Positions 25,460 to 35,038 are shown, counted from the first letter of the stretch. The stretch: DNA of 64,000 nucleotides from DASVEG01 sp035540495 (GCA_035540495.1 DATLGL010000015.1:137572-201571), one strand, 5' to 3'. Translations and numbers: made by a program. The notes: generated from the letters alone by a model not told the origin.

Positions 25460-25562
25460 GAAACGCCCTTCAGCTGACCACCGCATGACGAACTGGTGAA
25501 GAACGGGGCGCAACCGGCGTGTCCGCCTTGCCCGCTGCGGCTCAGGCTTCCACAATGGCGCC

Positions 25563-25778
25563 ATGTCCGAGAACGCACTGATGAGTCGACAGGCTCTGCG
25601 CCCGGGCACCGCCGTGGAAGTTCGCAGCACCTTCGATCGCAGCTGGAAGCGGGGGTTCCGGGTCGAGTCCGTCCAGGGAGGCGGCTACCGCATCCGTCGC
25701 TTGTCCGACGGAGCGGTGCTCCCCACCGTGTTCGCCTTCAACGTCGTTCGCGAAGAGGTCGGCAGCGATCGCTGGTGA
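25563..25778 (+). CDS. Small conserved hypothetical protein
   Basis: A 71-residue basic protein (ALRPGTAVEVRSTFDRSWKR, GFRVESVQGGGYRIRRLSDG) with the look of a small SH3- or Tudor-like beta barrel. CACAAT at 25551-25556 lies six bases before the ATG, close to the leaderless pattern. Its TGA overlaps a GTG, though the cutA frame next to it is different. Such short barrel proteins often bind RNA or other proteins; no function is known here. Confidence 0.65.
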   Translation: MSENALMSRQALRPGTAVEVRSTFDRSWKRGFRVESVQGGGYRIRRLSDGAVLPTVFAFNVVREEVGSDRW

Positions 25779-25794
25779 GGCGTCCGTCGTCCAG

Positions 25795-26094
25795 GTGACG
25801 ACGACGGTCGAGCGGCGCGACGACGCGCACGGGCTCGCGAAGACGTTGGTGGAAGGCGCCGCCGCGGCCTGCGTGCAGGTCGTCGGTCCCATCGTCAGCC
25901 ACTACCGCTGGCAGGGGAAGACGCAGCAGTCGAGCGAGTACCTGCTGGTCGTGAAGACGACAGCCGAACGGGCCGACGCCACGGTCGCGTCGATCGTCGA
26001 GGCGCATCCGTACGAGGTGCCCGAGGTGCTCGTGACCCCGGTGGTCGGCGGCCACGACCCGTACCTCCGCTGGGTCACCGAGAACGTCGGCTGA
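25795..26094 (+). CDS. cutA: Divalent-cation tolerance protein CutA
   Basis: A 99-residue CutA1-type protein: TTTVERRDDAHGLAKTLVEG, AAACVQVVGPIVSHYRWQGK, EYLLVVKTTAERAD, EAHPYEVPEVLVTPVVGG and DPYLRWVTENV. The family forms PII-like trimers implicated in copper tolerance or other signalling. GTG 25795 is the only ordinary start; the codons just before it (tcc gtc gtc cag) would extend the first beta strand as in other CutA proteins, so the real start may lie slightly upstream at a non-standard codon. Confidence 0.9.
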   Translation: MTTTVERRDDAHGLAKTLVEGAAAACVQVVGPIVSHYRWQGKTQQSSEYLLVVKTTAERADATVASIVEAHPYEVPEVLVTPVVGGHDPYLRWVTENVG

Positions 26095-26100
26095 CGCCCG

Positions 26101-26106
26101 TAGCGT
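26101..26106 (+). promoter_or_regulatory. -10 box (TAGCGT), leaderless geometry
   Basis: TAGCGT, six bases, then GTG 26113 of the DUF3097 gene. No Shine-Dalgarno sequence is present, consistent with a leaderless mRNA. Confidence 0.55.
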
Positions 26107-26112
26107 TGTCGG

Positions 26113-26949
26113 GTGACCTCCCGACGCGGCTCCGGCGACGGCATCCTCAGCGGCCCGATCGACGGCGACTGGCGGACGAAGGAGATCTACCCGGACGTCG
26201 AGGCCCGGCCAGGGCTGAAGGTGACCCACCGCGGGTCCGGAACGCGAGGCACCGTCGTCCGCCTCGACCGCGAGGGCGTCGTGCTGCGCACCGTCACCGG
26301 CGACCGCCTCTTCCGGCTGACGCCCGGCGGGTTCTCGCTCGACGGCAAGAGCGTGACGCTCGTGCGGCCCGCACCCGCGGCCGCCGCGTCGTCGTCGAAG
26401 CGCCCGGCGGTGACGGCGTCCGGATCGGTGAACGTGAAGACCGGTCCGGCCAAGGTCGCGGCGGCGAGCCGCATCTGGGTCGAGGGCGTCCACGACGCGG
26501 AGCTCGTCGAGAAGGTCTGGGGCAACGACCTCCGCACGGTAGGAGTGGTGGTCGAGCGCCTCGACGGCATCGACGACCTCGAACGCGAGATCGTCTCCTT
26601 CCGCCCCGGCCCGGGTCGGAAGCTCGGCGTGCTCGTCGACCATCTCGTCGCGGGATCGAAGGAGGCGCGGATCGTCGAACGGATCCGGACGCCGCACGTC
26701 CTCGTGACCGGCACGCCGTACGTCGACGTGTGGCAGGCGATCCGCCCGAAGGCGCTCGGCATCGAGGCGTGGCCCGTCGTCCCGAAGGGGCGGCCGTGGA
26801 AGGAGGGCATCTGCGAGGCGTTCGGCGTGGGCGAGCCTGGCGTGCTGTGGCGGAAGCTGCTCGCCGCCGTGTCGAGCTACGCCGACCTCGAGCCGAGCCT
26901 CGTCGGCGCGGTCGAGCGACTGATCGACTTCGTCACCGACCCCGACTGA
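26113..26949 (+). CDS. DUF3097 family protein
   Basis: A 278-residue actinobacterial protein. An N-terminal barrel-like part (PGLKVTHRGSGTRGTVVRLD) is joined by an alanine/serine linker to a TOPRIM-like domain: RIWVEGVHDAELVEKVWG, VVVERLDGIDDLERE, KLGVLVDHLVAGSKEARI and the end WKEGICEAFG. The EGxxDA and DHL motifs fit a TOPRIM metal site. Function is not established. Its 3' end overlaps the convergent peptidase gene by 17 bases. Confidence 0.85.
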   Translation: MTSRRGSGDGILSGPIDGDWRTKEIYPDVEARPGLKVTHRGSGTRGTVVRLDREGVVLRTVTGDRLFRLTPGGFSLDGKSVTLVRPAPAAAASSSKRPAVTASGSVNVKTGPAKVAAASRIWVEGVHDAELVEKVWGNDLRTVGVVVERLDGIDDLEREIVSFRPGPGRKLGVLVDHLVAGSKEARIVERIRTPHVLVTGTPYVDVWQAIRPKALGIEAWPVVPKGRPWKEGICEAFGVGEPGVLWRKLLAAVSSYADLEPSLVGAVERLIDFVTDPD

Positions 26950-27970
26950 CGAGCGCTCGCACCCGCGACCACGCATACGCGTTCCAGTCGGGATCCGCGC
27001 CGGCGGTTAGGACCTCCCGTTCGAGATCGTCCTCCAACGCGAGCAGCTCGTCGATGCCGGCTCCTGACGCCTCGATCTCCGCCGTTTTGAGCGGGTCGCC
27101 TGCGGGTGCGCCGACGGTCATCGGGACGAAGATCGACCGGCACGGCGACCCGAGCAACATGCGCGCGAGCGGACGGGACGACAGGTCCGCGACCATCGCC
27201 GCCGTGGTCGACTCCACGCCGTCGACGTGCATGCAGACGGTCCACCCGTCGTCTCCGCCGACGTGGGAGCGGAGGTGGGCCTTCAACCGATCGGCCGTCA
27301 CGTCACCCTGCGCGAGCACGGCCTTGCTCGCGTTCCACCGCGGGTCGACCAGCGCCTCGACCGGCTGGCGGGGATGGCGGTGCGCGGCGTCGAACGACGG
27401 GATGGTCGTGCGGTTGGAGATGGCGCGCGTCGACGACACCGGCTCGACCTCCAAATCGCGCGCCGAGGTCTCGACCACGTACGCAGCCCCCGGATCGGCG
27501 ACGAGGAACGACGACCAGTAGGGGCGTTCCTTGCCGCGGTGACCGCTCCCGCCCTGGCCGTATCGATCGATCAGCTCCGCGATGGCGTCGACGGCGGCCG
27601 CCGCTGTCGGCGACGTCTCGAGCGCGAGGCGCACGATGTCCATCCCCGTGAGCGCAGGTGGGAACGGACGCGGGTCGACGGTGGTGTAGATCGTCTCGTT
27701 CCCGATCGCAACACCCGCGGTGTTGACGCCGTGCTCGAAGCCCCACATCCACTCGGGGCGGCTGCCGAGCACGCCGATCGAATCGGTGCCACGACCTGCC
27801 GTCACGGCCTTCAGGTACGTCGTGTCGAACCCGCCGGCGACGCGACGAGGCGGATGCCACTCGATCAGCTGGGCCTCGTCGGCCGGGCGGTCGCTGTTCT
27901 TCGCGAAACGGGTGATCCCGTCGGCCGTGGAACCCGGGAGCGCCACGAGGCAGTCGCACACGCTGCGCAT
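26933..27970 (-). CDS. C69-type peptidase/secernin-like Ntn hydrolase
   Basis: A 345-residue protein of the C69 dipeptidase/secernin family. The N-terminus MRSVCDCLVALPGS places the likely nucleophilic cysteine at residue 5, followed by the signature TRFAKNSDRP; later segments are WMWGFEHGVNTAGVAIGNE and SSFLVADPGAAYVVETS. It probably removes a short propeptide and hydrolyses peptides or amides. The start lies 25 bases from the divergent mannosidase start, with a minus-strand TACGGC at leaderless distance sharing the TA of the mannosidase -10 box. Confidence 0.82.
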   Translation of the reverse strand: MRSVCDCLVALPGSTADGITRFAKNSDRPADEAQLIEWHPPRRVAGGFDTTYLKAVTAGRGTDSIGVLGSRPEWMWGFEHGVNTAGVAIGNETIYTTVDPRPFPPALTGMDIVRLALETSPTAAAAVDAIAELIDRYGQGGSGHRGKERPYWSSFLVADPGAAYVVETSARDLEVEPVSSTRAISNRTTIPSFDAAHRHPRQPVEALVDPRWNASKAVLAQGDVTADRLKAHLRSHVGGDDGWTVCMHVDGVESTTAAMVADLSSRPLARMLLGSPCRSIFVPMTVGAPAGDPLKTAEIEASGAGIDELLALEDDLEREVLTAGADPDWNAYAWSRVRALVSRGR

Positions 27971-27982
27971 GCTTCCACGCCG

Positions 27983-27988
27983 TAACCT
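27983..27988 (+). promoter_or_regulatory. -10 box (TAACCT), leaderless geometry
   Basis: TAACCT, seven bases, ATG 27996. The TA step is also the start of a weaker TACGGC box read on the minus strand, eight bases from ATG 27970, suggesting a single bidirectional promoter in the 25-base gap. Confidence 0.5.
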
Positions 27989-27995
27989 CCGCCTC

Positions 27996-30638
27996 ATGCC
28001 CCGGCGCGTCGTTGCGATTGTCCCCCACACCCACTGGGACCGGGAGTGGTACTCCCCCTTCCAGACGTTCCGCCTGCGTCTCGTCGACCTGCTCGACGAG
28101 TTCCTGCCGCAGCTCGAGTCCGACCTGTCGTACGCGCGCTTCCTGCTCGACGGGCAGATGGCGGTCGTCGACGACTACCTCGAGGTGCGGCCGGAAGCCG
28201 AGGAGGTCCTGCGTCGCCTCGCCGCCGCAGGACGGCTCGCGATGGGGCCGTGGTACACGCTGCCGGACGAGTTCCTGGTGTCGGGCGAGACGCACATCCG
28301 CAACCTGCAGCTCGGCCTCGCCCGAGCTGCCGCGTTCGGCGGGGCGATGGACGTGGGGTACCTGCCCGACATGTTCGGACACATCGCCCAGATGCCGCAG
28401 CTGCTGTCGCAGTTCGGGTTCGGCCACACCGTGGTGTGGCGCGGCGTCCCCTCCGCCGTCGACCGCTCCGGGTTCTGGTGGGAGGCGCCAGACGGCACGC
28501 AGGTGCGAGCGGAGTACATGCTCCGGGGCTACGGGTCGGGCGCGGCCATCCCCGACGACGCGAAGACGCTCGTGCAGCGCGTGCGCTCCTACGAGCAGGA
28601 GCTCGGCGAGATGCTCGTCGGCGGGATCCTGTTCATGAACGGCACCGACCACCAGGTACCGCAGCCGTGGCTCGGCCGGGTGGTCGCCGAGGCGAACGAC
28701 ATCCAGGACGACTACGAGTTCGTCATCACCTCCCTCGAGGAGCACCTCAACGGCCCGGCCACCGCGCTGGACGGGCTGCCGACGTGGAAGGGCGAGCTTC
28801 GTTCCGGCGCGCGAGCGAACCTGCTCATGGGCGTCGGGTCGAACCGGGTCGACGTGAAGCAGGCCGCAGCACGAACGGAGCGCGCGCTCGAGCAGATGGC
28901 CGAACCGCTCGCCGCGCTCGTGCTGCCGGCCGAGCGCTGGCCCGGGTCGCTGCTCGACCTCGCGTGGCGGGAGGTGATCCGCAACGCGGCCCACGACTCG
29001 ATCTGCGCGTGCTCAGCCGACGAAGTCGTCGACGCGGTGCTCAACCGCTACGCCGAGGCGCGCCAGATCGCCGACGGTCTCGCCGAGCGGGCGGTGGCCG
29101 AGTTCGGACGGTCGATGGCGACGAACGGTCCGGTCATCCTCAACATGGCAGCGCGGCCGAGAGGTGGCGTCGTCGAGCTCGTGCTGTCGGACGACGCGCC
29201 CGTCGACGGGACGCAGGTGGTGCGCAGCCGACCCGGTGGCATGACCGAGCGCCGCCACTTCCGTCCAGAGGACTTCTCTGGCGTGCTCTCGACCATCCAC
29301 CGCCAGAGGTTCTCCGACAACTTCTTCGTCAACCAGATCGACATGGAGGAAGACGGCGACGAGCTCGACGTGATCTTCCGCGTCGGCACCGCCCGCACCG
29401 ACAACCCGCAGGTGGAGGACGCTCGGCGGACGCTCTACGCGCACCTCGGCGAGCGTCGTTACTCCGCGTACCGCCTGCGGCTCGACCGCCCACCGGTGCA
29501 GCGCCTCCTGGCTCGTGTTCCGGCCATCGGCGCGTACGGGTGGCGGGCGTGGACGGCGACGACGGCGTCGAGCGAGGGCGCCGTGCGCGTCGACGGGACG
29601 ACGATCACCAACGGCACCGTCACCGTCGAGGTCGACGAGGCGACGGGCGAGCTCACCATCAACGGCGTCGCGGGCCACAACCGCCTCGTCGACGACGGCG
29701 ACGCGGGTGACACCTACAACTGGTGCCCGCCTGCGAGCGACGTCGTCGTCACCGCGCCTGACGCCGTCGAGGTCCACGTCGTCGAGACGGGCCCGGTGCG
29801 GGCGACCGCGGTGATCCGACGCACGTACACGCTGCCGGAGCGCGTCGACGAGCAGGGTGCTCGCTCCGGCTCGGTGACCACGGCGATCGACACGTTCGTC
29901 TCGGTGCACGCGGGCGAGGAGCTCGTCCGCATCACTACCGCCTGGGACAACCGCAGCCGCGATCACCGGCTCCGGGCCGTCTTCCCGCTGTCGTCGCGCG
30001 CGACGGTGAGCACCGCCGAGTGCGCGTTCGCCACCGTCGAGCGGGGCCTCGATGCGGAAGGCGGTCCGAGCGAGCAGGGGCTGCCCACGTTCCCGTCGCG
30101 CCGGTTCGTGCGGGCTGGCGACGTGACGATCGTGCACGAGGGCTTGCTCGAGTACGAGCTCGTCGACGGCGGAAACGCCGTCGCGCTCACCCTGCTGCGC
30201 GCGACGGGAATGCTCAGCCAGGGTCCGATGGCCACCCGCAACGAACAGGCCGGGCCGACGCTCGCTGTGGAAGGCCCGCAGATGATCGGCCGGGTCGAGG
30301 TGCGCTACGCCGTTGCGGTGGGCTCGGCGGCGAACCCGTACGCGCTCGTCGACGACGCGTTCCTTCCGTTGATCGTCGCCGACTCCCGGGCGATGGGTGA
30401 TCGTCCGGCCGAAGGCGCGCTCCTCGACATCCACGGCGCCGAGGTGTCGGCGGTGCGGCGGGTGCCGGGCGGCGCGCTCGAGGTGCGCGTCTTCAACCCG
30501 ACGTCGCGAGCGACGACCGTCGACTTCGGCACCCGGCGTGGGTGGCTGGTCGACCTACGCGGCCGGCCGCTCGAGCCCGTCGACGGCAGCGTCGAGCTCG
30601 CGCCCTGGCGCATCGCGACCGTTCACCTGGAGGGATGA
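27996..30638 (+). CDS. Alpha-mannosidase, glycoside hydrolase family 38
   Basis: An 880-residue GH38 enzyme. The N-terminal catalytic domain has VPHTHWDREWY (zinc His/Asp), GPWYTLPDEFLVSGE, and YLPDMFGHIAQMPQLL with the nucleophile Asp in the zinc-binding motif, then WKGELRSG; HDSICACSADEV contributes the last zinc histidine. Beta-sandwich domains follow (about 420-880). No signal peptide, so it acts in the cytoplasm on mannosyl oligosaccharides or glycosides. Its stop region overlaps the convergent cyclase gene by 16 bases. No dedicated transporter is adjacent. Confidence 0.93.
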   Translation: MPRRVVAIVPHTHWDREWYSPFQTFRLRLVDLLDEFLPQLESDLSYARFLLDGQMAVVDDYLEVRPEAEEVLRRLAAAGRLAMGPWYTLPDEFLVSGETHIRNLQLGLARAAAFGGAMDVGYLPDMFGHIAQMPQLLSQFGFGHTVVWRGVPSAVDRSGFWWEAPDGTQVRAEYMLRGYGSGAAIPDDAKTLVQRVRSYEQELGEMLVGGILFMNGTDHQVPQPWLGRVVAEANDIQDDYEFVITSLEEHLNGPATALDGLPTWKGELRSGARANLLMGVGSNRVDVKQAAARTERALEQMAEPLAALVLPAERWPGSLLDLAWREVIRNAAHDSICACSADEVVDAVLNRYAEARQIADGLAERAVAEFGRSMATNGPVILNMAARPRGGVVELVLSDDAPVDGTQVVRSRPGGMTERRHFRPEDFSGVLSTIHRQRFSDNFFVNQIDMEEDGDELDVIFRVGTARTDNPQVEDARRTLYAHLGERRYSAYRLRLDRPPVQRLLARVPAIGAYGWRAWTATTASSEGAVRVDGTTITNGTVTVEVDEATGELTINGVAGHNRLVDDGDAGDTYNWCPPASDVVVTAPDAVEVHVVETGPVRATAVIRRTYTLPERVDEQGARSGSVTTAIDTFVSVHAGEELVRITTAWDNRSRDHRLRAVFPLSSRATVSTAECAFATVERGLDAEGGPSEQGLPTFPSRRFVRAGDVTIVHEGLLEYELVDGGNAVALTLLRATGMLSQGPMATRNEQAGPTLAVEGPQMIGRVEVRYAVAVGSAANPYALVDDAFLPLIVADSRAMGDRPAEGALLDIHGAEVSAVRRVPGGALEVRVFNPTSRATTVDFGTRRGWLVDLRGRPLEPVDGSVELAPWRIATVHLEG

Positions 30639-31705
30639 CCGCGGCGCACACGCCACAGGCGAACGCGCCCGATGTCCTTGAGCTGCCGCGGTCGGAGCCC
30701 GTGGAACACGTACCGCCCGTCGTCGTCGCCGAGCGTCTCACGCACGCTCGGTGACACGACGACCGACCCCGGCACCGCGATGTTCACGATGCGGCTCGCG
30801 AGGTTGACGACGGGCCCGTAGTAGTCGCCCTCGTGCGCGAGCACGTCGCCGCACGCGATGCCGACGCGCACGTCGGACAGCACCTCGTCGTCGGCGTATG
30901 CCTCTGCGAGATCGAGGCCGGTCTCGACGGCGGCGGCCGTGTCGCGGACCACGAACATCACCTCGTCGCCGATGACCTTCGCGACCCGTCCGCCGTGTCG
31001 CGCGACGTGGTCGAACGCGAGGTCCTCGAACCGGGTCACCACCCCCGCGAGCTCAGCTGGTGAGAGCTCCTGGCTCAGCGCGGTGAAGCCGACGAGATCG
31101 GCGAAGCCGACGGCGTAGGTCGAGCCCTGCTCGCCCTGTTCGAGCGTTGCCAGCAACTGGCGCCGGAGCACGGCCTGCAGATGGCGCCGCCAGACGTAGT
31201 CGATGAGCTTCGAGTACGTGTCGAAGATCGACTCGACCGTGAGCGCGAACATCGCCTCCGCTTCGGGCGTCGGCATGTCCGCGTCGGCCATCGTCGACGA
31301 CACCATCGCCTCCGCGATGCGAGCCATCGACGACGCGATCACACGCGTCATCTGCACCGACTCGTCCACCGTCGTGATGCCGGCCGCGATCGACGCGTGC
31401 GCCACGGCCAGCACCTCGGCATCGGCGTCGGTGAAGATCCGCTCGCCCTCCCCCGCGTCCGCGAAGCCCATCGCCCGCCAGAGGCGCTTCGCGATGGCGT
31501 CGTCGACGCCGACCCGCTCCGAGAGCTCGCCCGACACGTACTTGGGCTCCGCTGGCATGGCCGCGTGCACCGCAGCGAGCAGCGCGACGAGGTTGTGCTC
31601 GCGGGCGAGCCGGATCTCGTCGTCCGACGCGCCGAGGCGCTTCAGCTCGCGATCGACATCGGGCGCGAGGATCTCCGCGTCGGTGTCGTCGGGCTCGATC
31701 GTCAT
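30623..31705 (-). CDS. Class III adenylate cyclase with Rv1264-like N-terminal regulatory domain
   Basis: A 360-residue cyclase. The helical N-terminal half (about 15-190; RELKRLGASDDEIRLAREHN) resembles the autoinhibitory pH-sensing domain of mycobacterial Rv1264. The catalytic domain (195-330) has metal aspartates D203 in GFADLVGFT and D247 in KVIGDEVMF, substrate lysine K243 and transition-state residues N301 and R305 in GPVVNLASRIV, so it should be an active homodimeric ATP cyclase. Its ATG overlaps the glycosidase stop (ATGA), making it the last gene of a gpsA-glycosidase-cyclase operon. Control by pH is inferred from the Rv1264 comparison. Confidence 0.9.
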   Translation of the reverse strand: MTIEPDDTDAEILAPDVDRELKRLGASDDEIRLAREHNLVALLAAVHAAMPAEPKYVSGELSERVGVDDAIAKRLWRAMGFADAGEGERIFTDADAEVLAVAHASIAAGITTVDESVQMTRVIASSMARIAEAMVSSTMADADMPTPEAEAMFALTVESIFDTYSKLIDYVWRRHLQAVLRRQLLATLEQGEQGSTYAVGFADLVGFTALSQELSPAELAGVVTRFEDLAFDHVARHGGRVAKVIGDEVMFVVRDTAAAVETGLDLAEAYADDEVLSDVRVGIACGDVLAHEGDYYGPVVNLASRIVNIAVPGSVVVSPSVRETLGDDDGRYVFHGLRPRQLKDIGRVRLWRVRRGHPSR

Positions 31706-34038
31706 GGCCGGGCCGGCACCCCGACACCGAGCAGCTGCTCGCCTCGCAGCTCCGTGGTCGACCACGCGGGGTCGAGACCGGGAGCGGTGATGCGGATCGT
31801 CTTCGACGGCGCACCCGCGGCGTCCGGACGCAGGTCCCACAACAGCGCGGGCTTGTCGCCATGCCAGCGCACCGCGAACGAGAGCAGGCCCTGGTGCGTC
31901 GGCGCGTCGTGGACCTCGATCGGCTGGTTTCGCCACGACTCCGGGATCATCGACAGCAACGCCACGCCGCCGTCGACCTCGCGCACGAGCAGGTTCCTCA
32001 CGAACGAGAGGAAGTCGGCCGCAGCCCATCCGTGATGGCCGTCGCCCATGCAGCCGCCGAGCAGCTGGGGATGGATCGCCTCCGGCCACGTCGCGGTCGG
32101 CGTCGCGCTGTCGACCATCCACTGGAGACGCTCGAGCGCGCGTTCGTCACCGGCCGCCAGCTCCACGCTCGCGAGCTGCAGGGTGAGGTAGGTGCCGAGC
32201 CCTGTGTGGCTGATGCCCTGAAAGAACGCGGAGCCGATGCAGAAGCGCTCCCGGATCACCTCCGCGGTCGCCGCGATCCGCTCGTCGTCGGCCGGGAGCA
32301 GACCGAGCGGCTCGCACGCGACGAGCGATCCGATGAGCGCAGGGTCGATGCGCCGGCGCGGTCCCGCGGGGATCGCTGGCACGTCGAGGCGAGCGGTCAC
32401 GATCTCGATCGACCGGCGGAGGTCGGCGTCGAGACCTTCGGCCCACCCCTCGGCGTCGGCCGCCGCCCGGTCTTCGTTTGCCGCCCGTAGGAGCGTCGCT
32501 GCATCGCGCAACCCGCGCAGCGACCAGAAGTCGTCCCAGTAGAAGTAGTCGAACGGACCGAGGTGCTCCGCCGAGATGCTCGCCGGCATGAGGCCCTTGA
32601 GCTCAGGGTCGCTGCGCTTCCGCTTGGCCTGACGTTTGCGCTCGATCCAACGAGCGGCCCGCGCGACGGACTCGACGTCGACGGGTGACAGGTCGCCGGT
32701 GAGGCGCCAGTGCTCGGCCATCGCCCACAGCGCGGCGCCGTTCGCGTCCCACTCCTGGCGCTGGCTGAAGTAGAAGCCGTCGACCCGCTGGCGGGCCGGG
32801 AAGTGGGCGATGACCTCGGCCGTTTCCTTGTGGAACCCGTGGCGGTCCATGGCCACGAGCAGGTACGCGGCATCGCGGAACCAGAAGCGGTGGTACGTGA
32901 AGGGGCCGGGCACGACGTCGTCGCCCTCGTGGAAGAGCAACATGAAGCGACGGTTCGCGTCGACGGCCGATGCGAGCTTCCCCTCCGGCAGCACGAGACG
33001 CATGCCGCGATCTGTCTGCGCTCGCCATCCACGCGCGACCGCATCTCCCGCCGGAATCTTCGCCAGGTCGTGGGCCCGGCCGGCCCGACGCCGAGCGAGC
33101 CCGCGACGGCGGGTGCGACGCTCGGGCTCGAGCGGGATCGCGACTCGCAACGTCGCCGAGTGCGCGAGCGGGAAGACGAACGCGGCCTGGGCCAGCCCGG
33201 CCTCGCACTTGATCTCGGGCAGCGTCTCGGTGGTGTCGCCTCGGAAGACCGAGAGCGCGGAGTCGCCGTCGTGGAACGTCGACGCGGCCATGCGGCTCGG
33301 CCGCCTCGGCAACAGCAGCGCCGGACGGCCGTCGACGAGCACCGTCTCGCCCGAGCCTTCGAGCGCGACCCGCTCGACGACCGCGAGACCCTCTGGGTTG
33401 TACGGCCGCACCGCCAGCGCGACCGCGACCGGCACCGGCGTGCGGTTCGTGAGCTCGACCACCACCAGAGGCTCGTCTTCGGCCACCGCGTACGCGCGGT
33501 GGAGGACGTCGCCGCCCGGCACCCTCATCTTCGTCTCGACGACCGGCGTGTCGTCGAGGAGCCGCTGCCGGACGGCCGCTTCCCGCGACGGTGCGAACCA
33601 CCGGTGGGTCTCGCCGTCGTCGGACGAGCCGGCGCCGACCCACCAGTCGAGCGACCAGCCGTCGTACCACGGGGTCACCAGTCCACGAGGATCGACGATC
33701 GCCTTGCGATCGGACGCGATCGTGCCGATGGCCGTCCAGTTGCGCGACGTCACGTTCGTGAGCACGGGAAGGTGCCCGCGCGGCACGAACGCCGGTGACG
33801 ACGGATCGAGCTGGCGCTCGAGCCAGTACGGCCAGACCCAGTCGACGCCGAGCTGCGCCGCGGCACGGGTGCGCACCGCACGGAAGACGGTCCGGGCGCC
33901 GATAGGCAGGAGCTCTCGGGGCAGTTCGACCTCGACGGTCTCGCCGAGACGCTGGAACGTGGTCAGGTGGCGGACGACGTCGTCGGTGATGCGGAGCCGG
34001 CCCATGGCGCGCCGCAGCGCCCAGTTGTACGCGCCCAC
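31702..34038 (-). CDS. Six-hairpin glycosidase (amylo-alpha-1,6-glucosidase/GH15-like)
   Basis: A 778-residue cytoplasmic protein. The N-terminal 320 residues form a beta-sandwich-like region, and the C-terminal part is an (alpha/alpha)6 barrel with FTYHRFWFRDAAYLLVAMDR, DGFYFSQRQEWDANGAALWA, FDYFYWDDFWSLRGLRDA and WPEAIHPQLLGGCMGDGHH, the acid/base-bearing segments of glycogen-debranching or trehalase-like enzymes. The exact substrate is uncertain; an alpha-glucan or trehalose-type sugar is likely. It starts one base after the gpsA stop and overlaps the cyclase by four bases. Confidence 0.8.
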   Translation of the reverse strand: MGAYNWALRRAMGRLRITDDVVRHLTTFQRLGETVEVELPRELLPIGARTVFRAVRTRAAAQLGVDWVWPYWLERQLDPSSPAFVPRGHLPVLTNVTSRNWTAIGTIASDRKAIVDPRGLVTPWYDGWSLDWWVGAGSSDDGETHRWFAPSREAAVRQRLLDDTPVVETKMRVPGGDVLHRAYAVAEDEPLVVVELTNRTPVPVAVALAVRPYNPEGLAVVERVALEGSGETVLVDGRPALLLPRRPSRMAASTFHDGDSALSVFRGDTTETLPEIKCEAGLAQAAFVFPLAHSATLRVAIPLEPERRTRRRGLARRRAGRAHDLAKIPAGDAVARGWRAQTDRGMRLVLPEGKLASAVDANRRFMLLFHEGDDVVPGPFTYHRFWFRDAAYLLVAMDRHGFHKETAEVIAHFPARQRVDGFYFSQRQEWDANGAALWAMAEHWRLTGDLSPVDVESVARAARWIERKRQAKRKRSDPELKGLMPASISAEHLGPFDYFYWDDFWSLRGLRDAATLLRAANEDRAAADAEGWAEGLDADLRRSIEIVTARLDVPAIPAGPRRRIDPALIGSLVACEPLGLLPADDERIAATAEVIRERFCIGSAFFQGISHTGLGTYLTLQLASVELAAGDERALERLQWMVDSATPTATWPEAIHPQLLGGCMGDGHHGWAAADFLSFVRNLLVREVDGGVALLSMIPESWRNQPIEVHDAPTHQGLLSFAVRWHGDKPALLWDLRPDAAGAPSKTIRITAPGLDPAWSTTELRGEQLLGVGVPARP

Positions 34039-34039
34039 G

Positions 34040-35038
34040 TCAGCGCATGCCGTAGAGCTCGGACTTCGCCGACCGGCGCATCAGGGCAGGGATGATGTCC
34101 GCCGCCTTCTTGCCCTCGTAGAGCACCGCGACGACCTGCTCGGCGATCGGCATCTCGATGCCGTGCTGGCCCGCGAGCTCGACGACGGCGCGCGACGTCT
34201 TCACGCCCTCGGCGACCATGTTCATCTCCGCCGAGATCTGCTCGATCGTCTTGCCCTTCCCGAGCTCCTCGCCGACGTGGCGGTTCCGGCTCTGCCGGGA
34301 GATGCACGTCGCCACGAGGTCACCCATGCCGGCGAGGCCGGCGAAGGTGAGCGGGTTGCCGCCGAGGGCGATGCCGAGGCGGCTGAGCTCGGCGAGCCCA
34401 CGGGTGATCAGCGCGGCGCGGGTGTTGTCGCCGAAGCCCAAGCCGTCGGCTATGCCCGAGGCGATCGCCATCACGTTCTTCAGCGCGCCGGCGACCTCGC
34501 AGCCAACGACGTCCTCGTTGCGGTACACGCGGAACGCGTCGGTCGAGAACACCGTCTGCAGGGTCGTGCACATGCCGTCGTCGTCGAACGCGACGACGCT
34601 CGCCGCGGGGTAGCCCGCAAGGATCTCCTTCGCGAGGTTCGGTCCGGTGAGCACGCCTGCGGGATGTCCGGGCGCGACCTCGCGGATCACCTCGGTCATG
34701 CGCTTGAGCGTTCCCTGCTCGACGCCCTTCGCCAGGCTGATCACCGGTACGCCCGGCGCGACGTACGGCGCGAGCCGGCCGAGGATGTCGCGGAAGCCGT
34801 GCGACGGCACGCCCATCACGACGACCTCCGCACCTTCGACGGCCTCTTCCAACGACGAGGTCGAGGTCAGCGACTCGGGCAGGCTGAAGTCGGGGAGGTA
34901 GTCGCTGTTGCGGTGCGACTCGCGGATCTCCTTCGCGAGCTCCTCACGCCTCGCCCAGAGCACCGTCGGCACGTTGCGACAGGCGATGGCAGCGACTGCG
35001 GTGCCCCACGAACCTGCCCCGATGACGGCAACCTTCAT
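34040..35038 (-). CDS. gpsA: Glycerol-3-phosphate dehydrogenase [NAD(P)+]
   Basis: A 332-residue GpsA. It has the Rossmann motif VIGAGSWGTAVA, VVMGVPSHGFRDIL, SLAKGVEQGT, the active-site lysine in EVAGALKNVMAIASG, and GLAGMGDLVATCISRQSRN in the C-terminal helical domain. It reduces dihydroxyacetone phosphate to glycerol 3-phosphate for phospholipid synthesis. ATG 35038 is used; a GTG nine bases upstream is possible. It is the first gene of an operon with a glycosidase and an adenylate cyclase. Confidence 0.95.
   Translation of the reverse strand: MKVAVIGAGSWGTAVAAIACRNVPTVLWARREELAKEIRESHRNSDYLPDFSLPESLTSTSSLEEAVEGAEVVVMGVPSHGFRDILGRLAPYVAPGVPVISLAKGVEQGTLKRMTEVIREVAPGHPAGVLTGPNLAKEILAGYPAASVVAFDDDGMCTTLQTVFSTDAFRVYRNEDVVGCEVAGALKNVMAIASGIADGLGFGDNTRAALITRGLAELSRLGIALGGNPLTFAGLAGMGDLVATCISRQSRNRHVGEELGKGKTIEQISAEMNMVAEGVKTSRAVVELAGQHGIEMPIAEQVVAVLYEGKKAADIIPALMRRSAKSELYGMR

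Noticed and set aside
25460..25560. Possible selC (tRNA-Sec) next to selD
   Set aside because: No acceptor stem, TCA anticodon loop or T-loop could be built on either strand.
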